A model generated the notes under the pieces. That model was not told the origin of the DNA and made no database searches. It saw only the letters and a list, made by a program, of their open reading frames with translations. This document shows, one piece after another, positions 25,061 to 34,489 of a stretch of DNA of 64,000 nt. The position numbers and the translations under genes are program-made. Every line of letters starts with the position of its first letter. The first letter of the stretch is position 1. Source of the stretch: Bin103 sp965243555 (GTDB taxonomy: Bacteria > Spirochaetota > Spirochaetia > SZUA-6 > Bin103); the NCBI GenBank assembly GCA_965243555.1, contig OZ251575.1:3782001-3846000 (forward strand), written 5' to 3'.

Positions 25061-25891
25061 CTACTGCTTGACGGCGCCGCCGGTGAGCCCGGTAACCAAC
25101 TGCTTCTCGATCAGGTAGAACAGCGCCAACACCGGAATAATTGCCAGAAACGCGGCGGTGGTGAGCATCTCCCATTGGGTCGACCAGCGGCCCACGAAGT
25201 TGTACAGCGCGATCGTCAGCGGCATCTTTCCCTTAGACTGCATGAACGATAGGCCAAAGAGAAACTCGTTCCACCCATAGATGAAGGTGTAGATCATCGC
25301 CGTGACCACGCCCGGCGCGGCGATCGGCAGCATGACGCGCACCATCGTGCGCAGGCGGCTGCAGCCGTCGATCAGCGCGGCCTCCTCGATCTCCAGCGGA
25401 ATCGAACGGAAGTAGCCGCTCATCATCCAGGTGGTAAACGCAATCGTGAACACGGTGACTGCCAGGATCATCGATAGATAGGTGTCCAGGAGCCTGACGC
25501 CGGCCATGATCTTGAACAACGAGATCACCACGATCACCGGCGAGAACATCTGTACCACCAGAAACAGGAACAGGATCACGCTCCGCCCCGCGAACCGCAG
25601 CCGCGACACCGCATAGGCGGCGGGCGTGGTCAGGCACCCGTTCAGCAGCGTAGCCCCCACGGCGATGATCGTGCTGCTCCTGAAGTACACCAGCAGATCG
25701 TACTCGGCCCAGACCTGAACGAAGTTCGTGAACACGACGCGCTGCGGGATCCAGCGCGGCGGCTTTACGTAAATCTCCGTGCTCGACCTGAGCATCGTCG
25801 AGATCATCACCAGAAACGGAAACAACAGAACCGCCAGCAGCGCCGCGGTCAGCACAATGGTTGCCACCTTCGCGGCAGTGCGCTGCCTCAC
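25061..25891 (-). CDS. Sugar ABC transporter permease (MalG/YcjP type)
   Basis: A 276-residue inner-membrane protein with six predicted helices. The EAA loop that contacts the ATPase is EEAALIDGCSRLRTMVRVMLP near residue 180, written in family form E-A-A-x-x-x-D-G. GTG 25891 overlaps the stop of the preceding permease (GTGA), so the two are translationally coupled. It completes a binding-protein, permease, permease, sulfatase operon. No ATPase gene is encoded nearby; a shared MsmX/UgpC-type ATPase elsewhere is expected. Confidence 0.9.
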   Translation of the reverse strand: MRQRTAAKVATIVLTAALLAVLLFPFLVMISTMLRSSTEIYVKPPRWIPQRVVFTNFVQVWAEYDLLVYFRSSTIIAVGATLLNGCLTTPAAYAVSRLRFAGRSVILFLFLVVQMFSPVIVVISLFKIMAGVRLLDTYLSMILAVTVFTIAFTTWMMSGYFRSIPLEIEEAALIDGCSRLRTMVRVMLPIAAPGVVTAMIYTFIYGWNEFLFGLSFMQSKGKMPLTIALYNFVGRWSTQWEMLTTAAFLAIIPVLALFYLIEKQLVTGLTGGAVKQ

Positions 25892-26784
25892 GCGCGTTCC
25901 GTCCGGAAGTAGGCGCGCGCGTAGATGATGCTGACGCCCGTGAGAATCAGGAAGGTGACCACTGCCATGACCGCGGCGCGGCTGAACTTGAGCCATTCGA
26001 ACCCGCTCTTGTAGATCGCCGTGATCAGGATGTCGGTAGCGCCCGCGGGCCCGCCGCGCGTCAGGATGTAGATTGAGTTGAAGTCATTGAACGTCCACAG
26101 CGACGACAGCATCGTGGCGATGAGAATGATGTGGCGTATCCCCGGCAGGGTGATGAACCGGAACCGCTGCACGGCGCTGGCTCCGTCGATGGCGGCGGAC
26201 TCGTACAGTTCGCCGGGGATCGACTGCATTCCCGCCAGGAACACCAGCGCCATGAACGGAATGCCGATCCAGATGTCGACCCACAGCGTGGCGGCGAACG
26301 CCGGCAGCGGATAGCCGAGCCACACCGGCGGGTTCGCCCACAGCCCGGTGGCGCGCAACGTATGGTTCAGCAGGCCGAACTCGGCGTGATACACCCACTC
26401 CCAGATCAGCGCGCTGATCGGCACGGCCGACGCCCAAGGGATGATGAGCAGCAGGCGGGCGACGTGACGCCCGGGGAACCGGACGTTGAGCAGCACCGCG
26501 GCGGCCATGCCCAGCAGGGTCTTGACGACGACGCCGAGCAGCGTCCAGTAGAGCGACCGCAAGGCAATCTGCCAGAACGCCCGGTCGCCGAGGTGCTCAA
26601 CGAAGTTGGCCGCACCGACAAACTCCTGCAGGCGCCCGAGCTTGTCGGTGCGGAACAACGACATCTGAAACACGTACGCGATCGGATACAGCATCAGCGC
26701 CGCCAGCAGCAGCAGCGCGGGCAGCACCAGCGCGTACGCCAACCGCGCCTCCGCGTTCCACACGCGCGTCCGTAACGCCGTCAT
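25888..26784 (-). CDS. Sugar ABC transporter permease (MalF/UgpA type)
   Basis: A 298-residue inner-membrane permease. Six helices are visible, starting LAYALVLPALLLLAALMLYPIA (broken here as LAYALVLPALLLL then AALMLYPIAYV). The EAA loop is YESAAIDGASAVQRFRFITLP near 200. TRGGPAGATDIL is the typical MalF-family segment. Located 45 bp after the frameshifted binding-protein gene and overlapping the next permease by 4 bp. Confidence 0.9.
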   Translation of the reverse strand: MTALRTRVWNAEARLAYALVLPALLLLAALMLYPIAYVFQMSLFRTDKLGRLQEFVGAANFVEHLGDRAFWQIALRSLYWTLLGVVVKTLLGMAAAVLLNVRFPGRHVARLLLIIPWASAVPISALIWEWVYHAEFGLLNHTLRATGLWANPPVWLGYPLPAFAATLWVDIWIGIPFMALVFLAGMQSIPGELYESAAIDGASAVQRFRFITLPGIRHIILIATMLSSLWTFNDFNSIYILTRGGPAGATDILITAIYKSGFEWLKFSRAAVMAVVTFLILTGVSIIYARAYFRTERA

Positions 26785-26829
26785 CGCGTCCGCGTCGAAC
26801 TGCCGGTCGTTGCCGGCCGCAGCAGCCTG

Positions 26830-28036
26830 CTACGTGCCGCGCAGTTCGTCGATCCTGGCAGCCGCTTCGTCGAGCGCTTCCTTGGGGGTCATCTGTCCGA
26901 GGTGCGCCTTCTGCACCGCGTCCCAGATGAGGTCGGTGTACTCCGCGAACCCGTCCATCAGCGGCCAGCCCTTGGCGTTCACGGCCGCTTCTCCGAGCGC
27001 CTGGTACAGCGGCGACTGGAACTGCGGCAACTTGCCGGCGCTGACGGTGACCGGCGGGAAGCCGACCAACTCATCGAACCGCGCCTTCCACTGGTCCTGA
27101 TAAAAGAAGTCCAGGAACGTACCGGCGGCTTCGAGATTGGTGCCGCTGAACATCGCCACCGAGTCGGTGATGATGAGCGGGGTTGACGGCTGGCCATCGA
27201 AGCCCGGTATCTGCGCGTATTGCGCCTGGAAGTCGGCCCCGGCCTGGTTCATCGCCGACTCCACCCAGGCGCCGATGAATACGTAGCCCGCGTTGCCGGA
27301 ATAGAAAATGGGGTGCGACTCGGTACGGTCGAGCGCCAGATAGCCTTCCTGCACCACCTGGTCCTCGTTGGTGAGCGTGACCATGAACTCCAGTGCCTTG
27401 ACGCCGGCCGGCGAGTTCACCGTCGACCGCCCGTAGCTTCCATCCGGCAGCGTCTCGAAGAAGTAGCCTCCGGCGGCGAGCAGGTAGTAGGCGAAGTCGG
27501 TCAGCTCGGTCGACTTCTTGCCGGGCATGATCAGGCCGTAGGCATCGGTGGCGGCCGTGACGCGCCGCGCCTCGGCGCGCAGCTCCTCCATGGTCTGCGG
27601 CACCACCGAGGTGAGGTTCGGGTTGTATGCCAGGATGCGGGCGCCGGCCGCGATCGGCAGCCCCATCAGGCGGCCGCCGACCTGCGCTTCCATCGCGCCG
27701 GCGGCGATGTTGTCGATCGTCTCCGCGCCTACGTACTGCGTCACCTCCTCGACGGCGTCGAGCGCCATGAACTCCAGCAGCCAGCGCGGTGGTCAGGCGA
27801 TCATGCATCTGTCCCCATTGGATCGGCACGATCTCCACCTCGACGTCGTCATGCGCCGCGTTGAACGCATCCTGCAGCTCGGCGCGGTATTCCTCGGTCA
27901 GCCCGTCGTACAGGGCCCAGAAGAAGGTCACGTCGGTCTTGGCCGTCTCCGATTGAGCGGTGGCAAACGCCGCCGCCGCGCCGGCGAACAGCAGCGCGAT
28001 GCTCGAAAGCGAAGTGATTACGAGTCTCTTGCCCAT
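26830..28036 (-). pseudogene. Sugar-binding protein of ABC transporter, frameshifted
   Basis: Two adjacent frames together make one extracellular solute-binding protein family 1 (UgpB/MalE-like). The first starts at ATG 28036 (good AAGGAGGA site, signal peptide ending AAAFATAQ) and reads to WGQMHDRLTTAL near 27785. The second continues from WLLEFMALDAVEE at 27783 to the stop at 26830. Homologues of this family normally have a dozen or so residues between those segments (xAGxxPDxxxxGxR), so a deletion of roughly 35-45 nt that is not a multiple of three is likely. Either the gene is broken in this strain, leaving the permeases without their binding protein, or the assembly lost bases here. Confidence 0.75.
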
Positions 28037-28276
28037 CTGGTCCTCCTTGGGATCGTATCAGCCGCGATGATGCATCGCCGTCTCAGTTCTGTCAACACGC
28101 GCCGGCCGTCGGTCGGTCGGCCGGTGATGCCACGCCGAACCCCGACGCGATGCGGCAGCCGGCGTCGGCCAGCCGGCGGTCGCCACAGGCGCGCTCCCGG
28201 CAGCGCCGCGGCCCGCGGCAGCACGCCGGGCACCATCGCCACTTCCCGCCAGGCCGGTGTATAACCTACTCTACGG
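28037..28276. other. Divergent intergenic region
   Basis: 240 bp between the binding-protein pseudogene and the PLD-helicase. It contains a hairpin CCGGCCG / CGGCCGG (28102-28124) with a 9-nt loop made of TCGG repeats, and TATAAC at 28260-28265, 11 nt before the helicase ATG, the best -10 candidate. A minus-strand frame at 28018-28320 shows no protein-like composition. Confidence 0.4.
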
Positions 28277-31200
28277 ATGACCGCTGACAGCACCGGCCGC
28301 AGCCTGTTCACCGTCGACAACAGCGTGTCCGGCTGGACCGGCCTACGCTACCTGAAGGAGTGGGCCGGCATCTCCCGCGCCTTCGACGTCGCCACCGGGT
28401 TCTTCGAGATCGGCGCGCTGCTCGCCCTCGACGGCGAGTGGCAGCGGCTCGACCGCATCCGCCTGCTGATGGGCGCCGAGACCAGCCACCGCACGCGGCG
28501 CGCGCTGCTCGACGCGGTGCGCGCCCGCGCCGTGGACGCCCTGGACCGCAGCCTGGAGGAAGACAAGCAGGCCAACCCGTTCCTGCGCGGCGTGCCGGCC
28601 ATCCTCGACGCCCTGCGCCGGGGCAAGATCGAGTGCCGCATCTACGACCGCGCCAAGTTCCACGCCAAGGCGTACATCACCCACGCCCGCCTGGAAGTGG
28701 TCGGCGCGCAGGCGCTGGTCGGATCGAGCAACTTCACGCGCCCCGGACTGACGCAGAACGTGGAGCTCAACGTGCAGGTCCAGAGCGCGCGCGAAGTGGC
28801 GCAGCTCCGGGAGTGGTTCGAAGCGCACTGGAACGAAGCGCGCGACGCCACCGATACCATCGTCGAGACGATCGCGCGCCATACGCGCCACTACTCGCCG
28901 TTCGAGGTGTACGCGCGGGCGCTGCAGGAGTTCTTTCGCGGCCATGAGCTCACCGCTACCGAGTGGGACGAAACGCATTCGCGGATGTTCGGCCGCCTCG
29001 ACCGCTATCAGCAGGAGGCGTACTGGGCGCTGATGAAGATCGCCCGCCGTCACGGCGGCGCCTTCCTGTGCGACGGCGTGGGGCTCGGCAAGACCTTCGT
29101 CGGGTTGATGCTGATCGAGCGGCTGATCCTGCACGAGGGGCGGCGCGTGGCGTTGTTCGCCCCCAAGGCGACCAAGGAAGGGGTGTGGGAGCCGCACTTG
29201 CGGGAACTGCTGCCGCACATCGGCGGCGTGGGCGGCGGCGCCGACTTCAGCAACCTGGCGGTATTCAGCCATACCGACCTGGGGCGGGGCGGCGACTTCC
29301 CGGAGCGGTTCCGCCGTATCGCGGAACTGGCGGACGTGGTGATCGTCGACGAGGCGCACCACTTCCGCAATCCGGGCGCGCGCGGCAGCCGGAACGGCAA
29401 GGCGCCCTCCCGCTACTACCGCCTGTACGATCTGCTGGACGCTACGGCGCGGCCCAAGACGGTATTCCTGCTCACCGCCACGCCGATCAACAACCGGCTC
29501 AGCGACTTCCGCCACGTGACCGAGCTGTTTACCCGCCGCGACGAAACCCACTTCGCGCGCACGCTCGGCGTAAACCACCTGCGCGCGCACTTCAACCGGA
29601 TGGAGGCGGATTTTCGCCGGCAGGTCGGCCACGATCCGGCCGACGCCACGGATCAAGTGGCGGAGGTGCGGGAGCTGATGGCGACCGACGCCATCTTCGG
29701 CGAGCTGGTCGTGCAGCGCAGCCGCGCCTACGCGCGCGCCAGTCAACTGCGTCAGAACGGCGGCGCGGCGGTCTTCCCCAAGCGCGAGCCGCCGCAGGTC
29801 GCGGGCTACTCGATCCGCAAGACCTATGGCCGCCTTCTGGACCTGCTCGAAGAGGCGTTTGAGCGCGAGAATCCGCTGTTCACCCTGCCGATGTACTACC
29901 CGCTGCACTGGTACAACGGGCCTGACCGGGACGTCGATCCGTTCGAGCAGAACCGCCAGCAGCAGGTCGTGGGCCTGATTCGGACCAACTTTCTCAAGCG
30001 GTTCGAGAGCTCGGTAGTGGCGTTCGAGCTCTCCTGCGACCGCCTGTTGAAGAAGCTGTTGGCGTTCGTGGAAGCGCACAGCCAGACCGATCCGGAACAG
30101 CGGCGGTTGGCGCGCTGGAAGATTCAGAACGCGCAGATCATCGGCTACGCCGCGCAGCGCGAGTTGGATTTCTTTGGCGAGGCCGGCGACGAGGAGCAGG
30201 ATGAGGACGTCGTGCCGCCGGAGCTGCTCGAAGCGGTGGAACGGCTCGACCGCCGCGAGTACGACGTCCCGGAGATGCTGTCGGAGACCTTTCTGGACCT
30301 CGACCAGATCGTGAGGTTTCTGGAGGAAGCGCGCAAGTTCGAGCCGCGCCATGACGACAAGCTGCTGAAGCTGACCCGGCTGCTCGGCTCGAAGCCCCTC
30401 GCCGGACACAAGGTGTTGATCTTCACCGAGTTCGCCGACACCGCCCGCTACCTCAAGCGCCAACTCGACGCCGCCGGCATCGACCGCGTGGCGCAGGTGG
30501 ACAGCGCCACCACCCGCAACCGCGCGCAGGTGATCCGGCGCTTCTCGCCGTATTACAACGGCAGTTCCGCGGCTGCGCTCGCCGCGGCCGGCGAGACCGA
30601 AGTGCGCGTGCTCATCTCCACGGACGTGCTGTCCGAGGGGCTCAACCTGCAGGACGCCGCGTGTCTGATCAACTACGACCTGCACTGGAATCCGGTGCGG
30701 CTGATGCAGCGCATCGGGCGCGTGGACCGCCGCCTCAATCCGGCCATCGAACGGCAGATCGCCGTCGATCACCCTGCCGCCCCCAAACGGGGCACGGTCC
30801 GGTTCTATAACTTCCTGCCGCCGGAGGAGCTCAACGCCATCCTCTCGCTCTATCAGCGGGTCACGCAGAAGACGCTGCTGATCTCCAAGACGCTCGGCAT
30901 CGAAGGCCGGAAGCTGCTCACGCCGCAGGACGACTTCGACGCGCTCCGCGAGTTCAACGAGGCGTACGAAGGCACGCGGACGGCGATAGAGGAGATGCAC
31001 CTGGAATACCAGGCGCTCCTGCAGGCTGACCCCGGCTTGGAGCAGCGCCTCCGCCGGCTTCCCGGCGCCGTGTTCAGCGGCCGCCGGCGGGCGGCGAAAG
31101 GCGTTGCCGGGGTGTTTCTGTGCTACGCCCTGCCCGCGCTCGACAAGGAGACCGGCGAGTTTACCGAGGAAGCCGGCGCCGTCCGCTGGTACCTGTACGA

Positions 31201-31429
31201 CCTTGACCGCGACGCCATCCTGGAGGAGCCGGGCGAGATCGCGGCCAGCATCCGCTCCCTGCCCGCGACGCCCCGCGCCTGCGTCATGGAGGAGCGGACC
31301 CTGCTGGACATTCGCAAGAAGGTCGAACGCCACGTCCGCAACGGCTACCTCAAGCGCATCGACGCCCCGGTCGGGGTGCGCCCCGCCCTCAAGTGCTGGA
31401 TGGAACTGAACGAGGCGGGCGGGCAGTGA
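28277..31429 (+). CDS. SNF2-family helicase with N-terminal PLD domain
   Basis: A 1050-residue protein. Residues about 130-155 contain KFHAKAYITH and GSSNFTRPGL, a phospholipase-D-type HKD half motif used by PLD-fold nucleases. The SF2/SNF2 helicase follows: Walker A DGVGLGKT near 265, DEAHH near 357, LTATPINN, then IFTEFADTARYL, STDVLSEGLNLQDA and RIGRVDR near 812. Such proteins occur in restriction and phage-defence loci, where they translocate on DNA. Its stop overlaps the GTG of the methylase gene (GTGA), so the pair is translated together. There is no obvious Shine-Dalgarno; a -10 lies 11 nt upstream. Confidence 0.85.
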   Translation: MTADSTGRSLFTVDNSVSGWTGLRYLKEWAGISRAFDVATGFFEIGALLALDGEWQRLDRIRLLMGAETSHRTRRALLDAVRARAVDALDRSLEEDKQANPFLRGVPAILDALRRGKIECRIYDRAKFHAKAYITHARLEVVGAQALVGSSNFTRPGLTQNVELNVQVQSAREVAQLREWFEAHWNEARDATDTIVETIARHTRHYSPFEVYARALQEFFRGHELTATEWDETHSRMFGRLDRYQQEAYWALMKIARRHGGAFLCDGVGLGKTFVGLMLIERLILHEGRRVALFAPKATKEGVWEPHLRELLPHIGGVGGGADFSNLAVFSHTDLGRGGDFPERFRRIAELADVVIVDEAHHFRNPGARGSRNGKAPSRYYRLYDLLDATARPKTVFLLTATPINNRLSDFRHVTELFTRRDETHFARTLGVNHLRAHFNRMEADFRRQVGHDPADATDQVAEVRELMATDAIFGELVVQRSRAYARASQLRQNGGAAVFPKREPPQVAGYSIRKTYGRLLDLLEEAFERENPLFTLPMYYPLHWYNGPDRDVDPFEQNRQQQVVGLIRTNFLKRFESSVVAFELSCDRLLKKLLAFVEAHSQTDPEQRRLARWKIQNAQIIGYAAQRELDFFGEAGDEEQDEDVVPPELLEAVERLDRREYDVPEMLSETFLDLDQIVRFLEEARKFEPRHDDKLLKLTRLLGSKPLAGHKVLIFTEFADTARYLKRQLDAAGIDRVAQVDSATTRNRAQVIRRFSPYYNGSSAAALAAAGETEVRVLISTDVLSEGLNLQDAACLINYDLHWNPVRLMQRIGRVDRRLNPAIERQIAVDHPAAPKRGTVRFYNFLPPEELNAILSLYQRVTQKTLLISKTLGIEGRKLLTPQDDFDALREFNEAYEGTRTAIEEMHLEYQALLQADPGLEQRLRRLPGAVFSGRRRAAKGVAGVFLCYALPALDKETGEFTEEAGAVRWYLYDLDRDAILEEPGEIAASIRSLPATPRACVMEERTLLDIRKKVERHVRNGYLKRIDAPVGVRPALKCWMELNEAGGQ

Positions 31430-34224
31430 CGACGACTCGGTACCGCGACGAGCTGGCGAGCATACGGCGGTTCGATCAGTTGATCGCCTTCCTGCGCGAC
31501 CGGATGGACTGGCCGATCGACGGCGATGACTTCGAGGAGTCGGCCTTTGACTACACCGCCGAGGAACTCGGAATCGATTCCAAGAACGCCGCCAAGATTC
31601 GGGAGATCAAGCGGATGCGGCCCCTTGCGGCGAATCAGCCGTGGGGTATCTTCTTCGTCAGATTCGAACCGAAGCAACTGCCGGTGGTGGCGCTACGGCG
31701 CATTTTGAGCCAGGTGACCCTGAAGAAGCGAGTATCGGCGAACCGGGCTGAGCGGCAGGCGTGGGCCGTGGACGACCTGCTGTTCATCTCCAACTATGGA
31801 GTGGACGAATCCCGTCAGATCAGCTTTGCGCACTTCGCGCCGCCGCTGAACGGGCGCGACCTGCCGACGCTCAAGGTGCTGGGTTGGAAGGACTCGAACA
31901 CGGCCCTGCACCTCGACGCGGTTGCCGCCGAACTGACCGAGCGGCTGGCGTGGCCGGCCGACGAAGACGACGTCGACTCCTGGCGCACGCAGTGGCGTTC
32001 GGCGTTCACGCTGGGCCACCGAGAGGCTATCGCTTCCGCGCAGACGTTGGCGGTGCGGTTGGCCGCGCTGGCCGGCGCCATCCGCGGCCGCGTCCGCTCC
32101 GTGCTCGCCATCGAGTCGGCGCGCGGGCAGGTCACTAGGCTGATGAAGGCGTTCCGGGAGGCGCTGCTGGACGACCTGAGCGCTGACGACTTCGCCGACA
32201 TGTACGCCCAGACCATCGCCTACGGCCTGCTTTCCACTCGTATCGCCGATCCTCGGCGCGCAACCGCCGGCGATCTGGCCGGCCACGTCCACACCAGTCC
32301 GTTTCTGCGCGACCTGCTGGACACGTTCCTGAAGGTCGGCGGACGCAAGAGCGGCGCGGACGGAACCGGGATCGACTTCGACGAGCTCGGCACTTCGGAA
32401 GTCGTCGAGATGATCGACTCCGCCAACATGGAAGCCGTGATGCGCGACTTCGGCGACCGCAACCCGCGCGAAGACCCGGTAATCCACTTCTACGAGTTGT
32501 TCCTCAAGGAGTACGACGCCAGGAAGCGCATGCAGCGCGGCGTCTTCTACACGCCGCGCCCGGTGGTGAGCTACATCGTGCGCTCGCTGGACTCGCTGCT
32601 GCGCACCGAGTTCGGATTGGCGGACGGCTTGGCCGATACGACGACCTGGGCGCAGATGGCAAATCGCTTCGATGGCGTGACGATTCCCGACGGCGTGCCG
32701 CCGGATCAGGACTTCGTGCGGATACTCGATCCCGCCACCGGCACCGGCACCTTTCTGGTCGAAGTGATCGACGTGATCTACGCGACGCTCAAGGCGAAGT
32801 GGCAGGCGCAGGGCCGCGGCGAATCCGAGATCGCCGGCCTCTGGAACGAATACGTGCCGCGTCACCTGCTCACCCGCCTGCACGGCTACGAGCTGCTCAT
32901 GGCGCCCTACGCCATCGCTCACCTCAAGATCGGCCTCAAGCTGTACGAGACCGGCTACCGCTTCGGCAGCGACGAACGGGCGCGCGTCTACCTGACCAAC
33001 GCGCTGGAGCCGGCGCACAAGCAACTGCGGCTGCCGGAAGTGGACGCCCTGGCTCAGGAGGCGAAGGCGGTAGATGAAGCCAAGCGGCGCGGTAGGTTTA
33101 CGGTCGTACTCGGCAATCCCCCGTACGCCGGACACTCGGCAAACAAGGGAGAATGGATCCGCGGACTGCTCCGGCCCGACGATGCCGCGGCAAGCTACTT
33201 TGCCGTAGACGGCGAGCCACTCAACGAACGCAACCCCAAGTGGCTGAATGACGACTACGTAAAGTTTCTCCGCTTCGCTCAAGTGGCGCTCGACCGCACC
33301 GGCCGCGGCGTACTCGGCTTCATCACCAACCACAGCTATCTGGACAACCCTACCTTCCGCGGCATGCGCGAAAGCCTGATCGCTTCGTTCCCGAGCATGT
33401 TCCTGCTCGACCTGCACGGCAACGCCAAGAAGAAGGAGCGCGCCCCGGACGGCGGCAAGGACGAGAACGTGTTCGACATCCAGCAAGGCGTAGCAATCGG
33501 CCTGTTCGCGAAACCCGTAGAACGGCGGGCTTCGCAGTGCCGCCACGCCGACCTCTATGGTCCGCGCGAGCCGGCTAACGCCATCGCCGGCAAGTACGCG
33601 GTGCTCGGCGATACGGACATCGTGTCTACGGAATGGGACCTGCTGACTCCTCGACCGCCGTTGCGCCTATTCATACCCCGCGACGACGCGCTGCTTGCGG
33701 AGTACGAATCGGGCTGGAAACTCACCGACATCTTCCCGATCTACTCGGTCGGCATAGTGACGGCGCGCGACAAGCTGGCGATTCAGTGGACGGCGGAAGA
33801 CATGGAGCAGATCGTGGAGGACTTTGCGGCCCGCTCCACTGAAGACGCCCGCGAGTTCTACAAACTGGGCAAGGACTCTAAAGACTGGAAGGTGCATTGG
33901 GCACAGGAGGACGTACGGTCCGGAGCAGGCCATGTCTGCCCTATTTTCTACCGGCCGTTCGATACCCGCTATACGTTCTACACAGGAAATTCCAGCGGTT
34001 TCATCTGCCGCCCACGTCCCAAAGTCATGCAACACATGTTGGACCAGAGACCAGAGCCAGAGATAGTACCCCCCCCCCCCCCCAATCTGGCGATCATTGC
34101 AACCCGTCAGTGTCGAAGAAATTGGAGCGTCTTCGCCACGCGCACTATCATCGGCCACAAGGCACTCGCAGCATACGACATCAACACGATGTTCCCGCTC
34201 TACCTCTACCGAACGTCGGCCTGA
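31426..34224 (+). CDS. Type ISP-like DNA methylase/restriction protein, OFF-frame form
   Basis: As sequenced, this frame gives 932 residues. Motifs of an Eco57I/ISP-like N6-adenine methylase are GVFYTPRPVVSYIV near 371, SAM-binding DPATGTGTF near 434 and catalytic GNPPY near 563, followed by YRPFDTRYTFYTG near 845. GTG 31426 overlaps the helicase stop. The frame then passes through 15 C (five prolines), one copy of the NLAIIATRQ...FPLYLY module, and stops within four codons, losing the target-recognition C-terminus that all relatives have. Removing one C restores a single frame of 1420 residues to 35689. It is thus probably a phase-variable gene in the short state; sequencing error in the C tract is the main alternative. 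Confidence 0.8.
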   Translation: MTTTRYRDELASIRRFDQLIAFLRDRMDWPIDGDDFEESAFDYTAEELGIDSKNAAKIREIKRMRPLAANQPWGIFFVRFEPKQLPVVALRRILSQVTLKKRVSANRAERQAWAVDDLLFISNYGVDESRQISFAHFAPPLNGRDLPTLKVLGWKDSNTALHLDAVAAELTERLAWPADEDDVDSWRTQWRSAFTLGHREAIASAQTLAVRLAALAGAIRGRVRSVLAIESARGQVTRLMKAFREALLDDLSADDFADMYAQTIAYGLLSTRIADPRRATAGDLAGHVHTSPFLRDLLDTFLKVGGRKSGADGTGIDFDELGTSEVVEMIDSANMEAVMRDFGDRNPREDPVIHFYELFLKEYDARKRMQRGVFYTPRPVVSYIVRSLDSLLRTEFGLADGLADTTTWAQMANRFDGVTIPDGVPPDQDFVRILDPATGTGTFLVEVIDVIYATLKAKWQAQGRGESEIAGLWNEYVPRHLLTRLHGYELLMAPYAIAHLKIGLKLYETGYRFGSDERARVYLTNALEPAHKQLRLPEVDALAQEAKAVDEAKRRGRFTVVLGNPPYAGHSANKGEWIRGLLRPDDAAASYFAVDGEPLNERNPKWLNDDYVKFLRFAQVALDRTGRGVLGFITNHSYLDNPTFRGMRESLIASFPSMFLLDLHGNAKKKERAPDGGKDENVFDIQQGVAIGLFAKPVERRASQCRHADLYGPREPANAIAGKYAVLGDTDIVSTEWDLLTPRPPLRLFIPRDDALLAEYESGWKLTDIFPIYSVGIVTARDKLAIQWTAEDMEQIVEDFAARSTEDAREFYKLGKDSKDWKVHWAQEDVRSGAGHVCPIFYRPFDTRYTFYTGNSSGFICRPRPKVMQHMLDQRPEPEIVPPPPPNLAIIATRQCRRNWSVFATRTIIGHKALAAYDINTMFPLYLYRTSA
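34069..34083 (+). repeat. Poly-C tract of 15, candidate phase-variation switch
   Basis: Fifteen consecutive C inside the methylase coding sequence (five Pro codons in the upstream frame). Tracts of this length are prone to slipped-strand mispairing, and nothing else in the window approaches it. Gain or loss of one base moves translation into one of the other two frames, each open into a different downstream module. Confidence 0.9.
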
Positions 34225-34489
34225 TAGCGGTTCGTCAGGTGGCGGAGGGAATCTTCAATCACGTGTTTGCGACCAGCAATATCATGGACTTCCGGGCGAC
34301 GCTGAGCAACAAGGGCGGGGCGTTTCTCTTTCCGCTCTACTACTATCCAACGTTGCCCTGGTCGTATGCCGCCAGCAGTCCCAGCAAGGCACCTGGGCGC
34401 ACTGCGGAGTTGCAAGATGGATCGTAGAGTCGTGCGCACTGTCGAACAGGACACGGGAAATTAGCACGGTGTTTCCGTTGTATCTCCGC
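34084..34489 (+). repeat. Three tandem divergent copies of one protein module, one per frame
   Basis: Module 1 (34084-34209, frame of the upstream methylase) reads NLAIIATRQ ... FATRTIIG ... FPLYLY. Module 2 (34212-34346, shifted by one) reads NVGLIAVRQ ... FATSNIMD ... LSNKGGAF.FPLYYY. Module 3 (34349-34489, shifted again) reads NVALVVCRQ ... VARWIVES ... LSNRTREI.FPLYLR and leads into the C-terminal domain. Repeat spacings are 128 and 137 nt, each one base short of a whole number of codons. The DNA copies are diverged, so this is not a recent duplication. Relatives of this methylase have the module once. Confidence 0.85.

Noticed and set aside
28343..31333. 996-codon open frame opposite the PLD-helicase
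   Set aside because: Its product is low-complexity Val/Gln/Arg/His-rich sequence with no motif; the plus-strand frame has full helicase motifs. High GC keeps antisense frames open.
34071..34427. A simple single-base sequencing error in the C tract as the whole explanation
   Set aside because: Changing the C count alone gives a full frame, but it does not explain two extra module copies in two other frames. The error is kept as an alternative for the tract length only.
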